From Phocaeicola plebeius (GTDB lineage: Bacteria > Bacteroidota > Bacteroidia > Bacteroidales > Bacteroidaceae), in assembly GCA_004558305.1 (NCBI GenBank), contig SFDG01000100.1, positions 1 through 5,914 on the forward strand: DNA of 5,914 bases, in the 5' to 3' direction. Every line of letters starts with the position of its first letter. The stretch's first letter is position 1. A program made the translations under genes and the position numbers. The notes below the pieces were generated by a model, which was not told the DNA's origin, searched no databases, and saw nothing but the letters and a program-made list of their open reading frames with translations. This document shows positions 5,840 through 5,914 of the stretch, piece by piece.

Positions 5840-5914
5840 TCAGGCAGTCTGAGCGATTAGTTGCATGGCCTTGAGTCTGCGGTTGTCCCGTATAATTTGC
5901 TCCATCAATTCGTT
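5840..5914 (-). CDS. C-terminal end of an unrecognised reading frame running off the right edge
   Basis: An open frame enters from the right edge and ends at TGA (5842-5840), giving 24 residues (NELMEQIIRDNRRLKAMQLI and then AQTA). The heptad-like charged helix is plausible protein, but I do not recognise a family. It is not in the frame of the glycosyltransferase remnant, whose preserved part begins only about 8 bases later, so the boundary between the two could be a deletion or insertion junction. It may equally be a chance frame. Confidence 0.25.
   Translation of the reverse strand, partial: NELMEQIIRDNRRLKAMQLIAQTA

Noticed and set aside
5560..5874. 104-codon plus-strand frame in the right-hand region
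   Set aside because: It lies antisense to recognisable glycosyltransferase and nucleotidyltransferase-like protein sequence; its translation has no recognisable motif.

Overview
The window looks like chromosomal DNA of a gut-type Bacteroidales bacterium (Bacteroides/Phocaeicola-like). Three things point there. Promoters fit the Bacteroidetes -33/-7 consensus (TTTG-like ... TAnnTTTG). Start codons have A-rich leaders and no Shine-Dalgarno motif. The gene set (Na+-translocating NqrA, NhaC antiporter, secreted C1 aminopeptidase, AsnC/Lrp regulator, MetY) is typical of the group. The genus is an inference from protein style only.

Layout. The left edge (1-39, minus strand) holds the first 13 codons of nqrA, with a good promoter at 77-106. 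A strong minus-strand terminator at 208-282 separates it from the genes upstream. Then come three minus-strand genes, transcribed from right to left: an AsnC/Lrp-family regulator (3304-3777), an NhaC-type Na+/H+ antiporter (1722-3209) and an exported aminopeptidase C / bleomycin-hydrolase-like protease (320-1711). The antiporter and protease genes are only 10 bases apart and almost certainly form an operon. The regulator is 94 bases upstream with no convincing terminator between, so it may be cotranscribed with them.

Diverging from the regulator is metY (4015-5304, plus strand), which makes homocysteine from O-acetylhomoserine and sulfide. The 237-base divergent region holds a clear metY promoter (TTGG-N19-TAACTTTG), a perfect -7 box for the regulator gene, a palindrome lying on that box with a second palindrome 11 bp away, and a 9-bp inverted repeat spanning the metY -33 region. 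This is the layout expected of a local Lrp-type regulator controlling itself and its divergent neighbour. metY ends in a perfect 16-bp stem terminator.

The last 550 bases (5365-5914) hold no intact gene. On the minus strand they contain the C-terminal end of a GT4-type glycosyltransferase, overlapping by 26 bases the N-terminal end of what looks like a Bacteroidetes nucleotidyltransferase-like protein (NTP_transf_5 type). Both are cut short. This looks like the remnant of a surface-polysaccharide gene cluster. Beside it are a short unrecognised reading frame and the 24-codon end of another frame running off the right edge.

I see no CRISPR array, tRNA, rRNA or intact mobile element, and nothing that clearly amounts to a new system. 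The most useful leads are the divergent control region, the pairing of an exported protease with an antiporter, and the polysaccharide-locus remnant.
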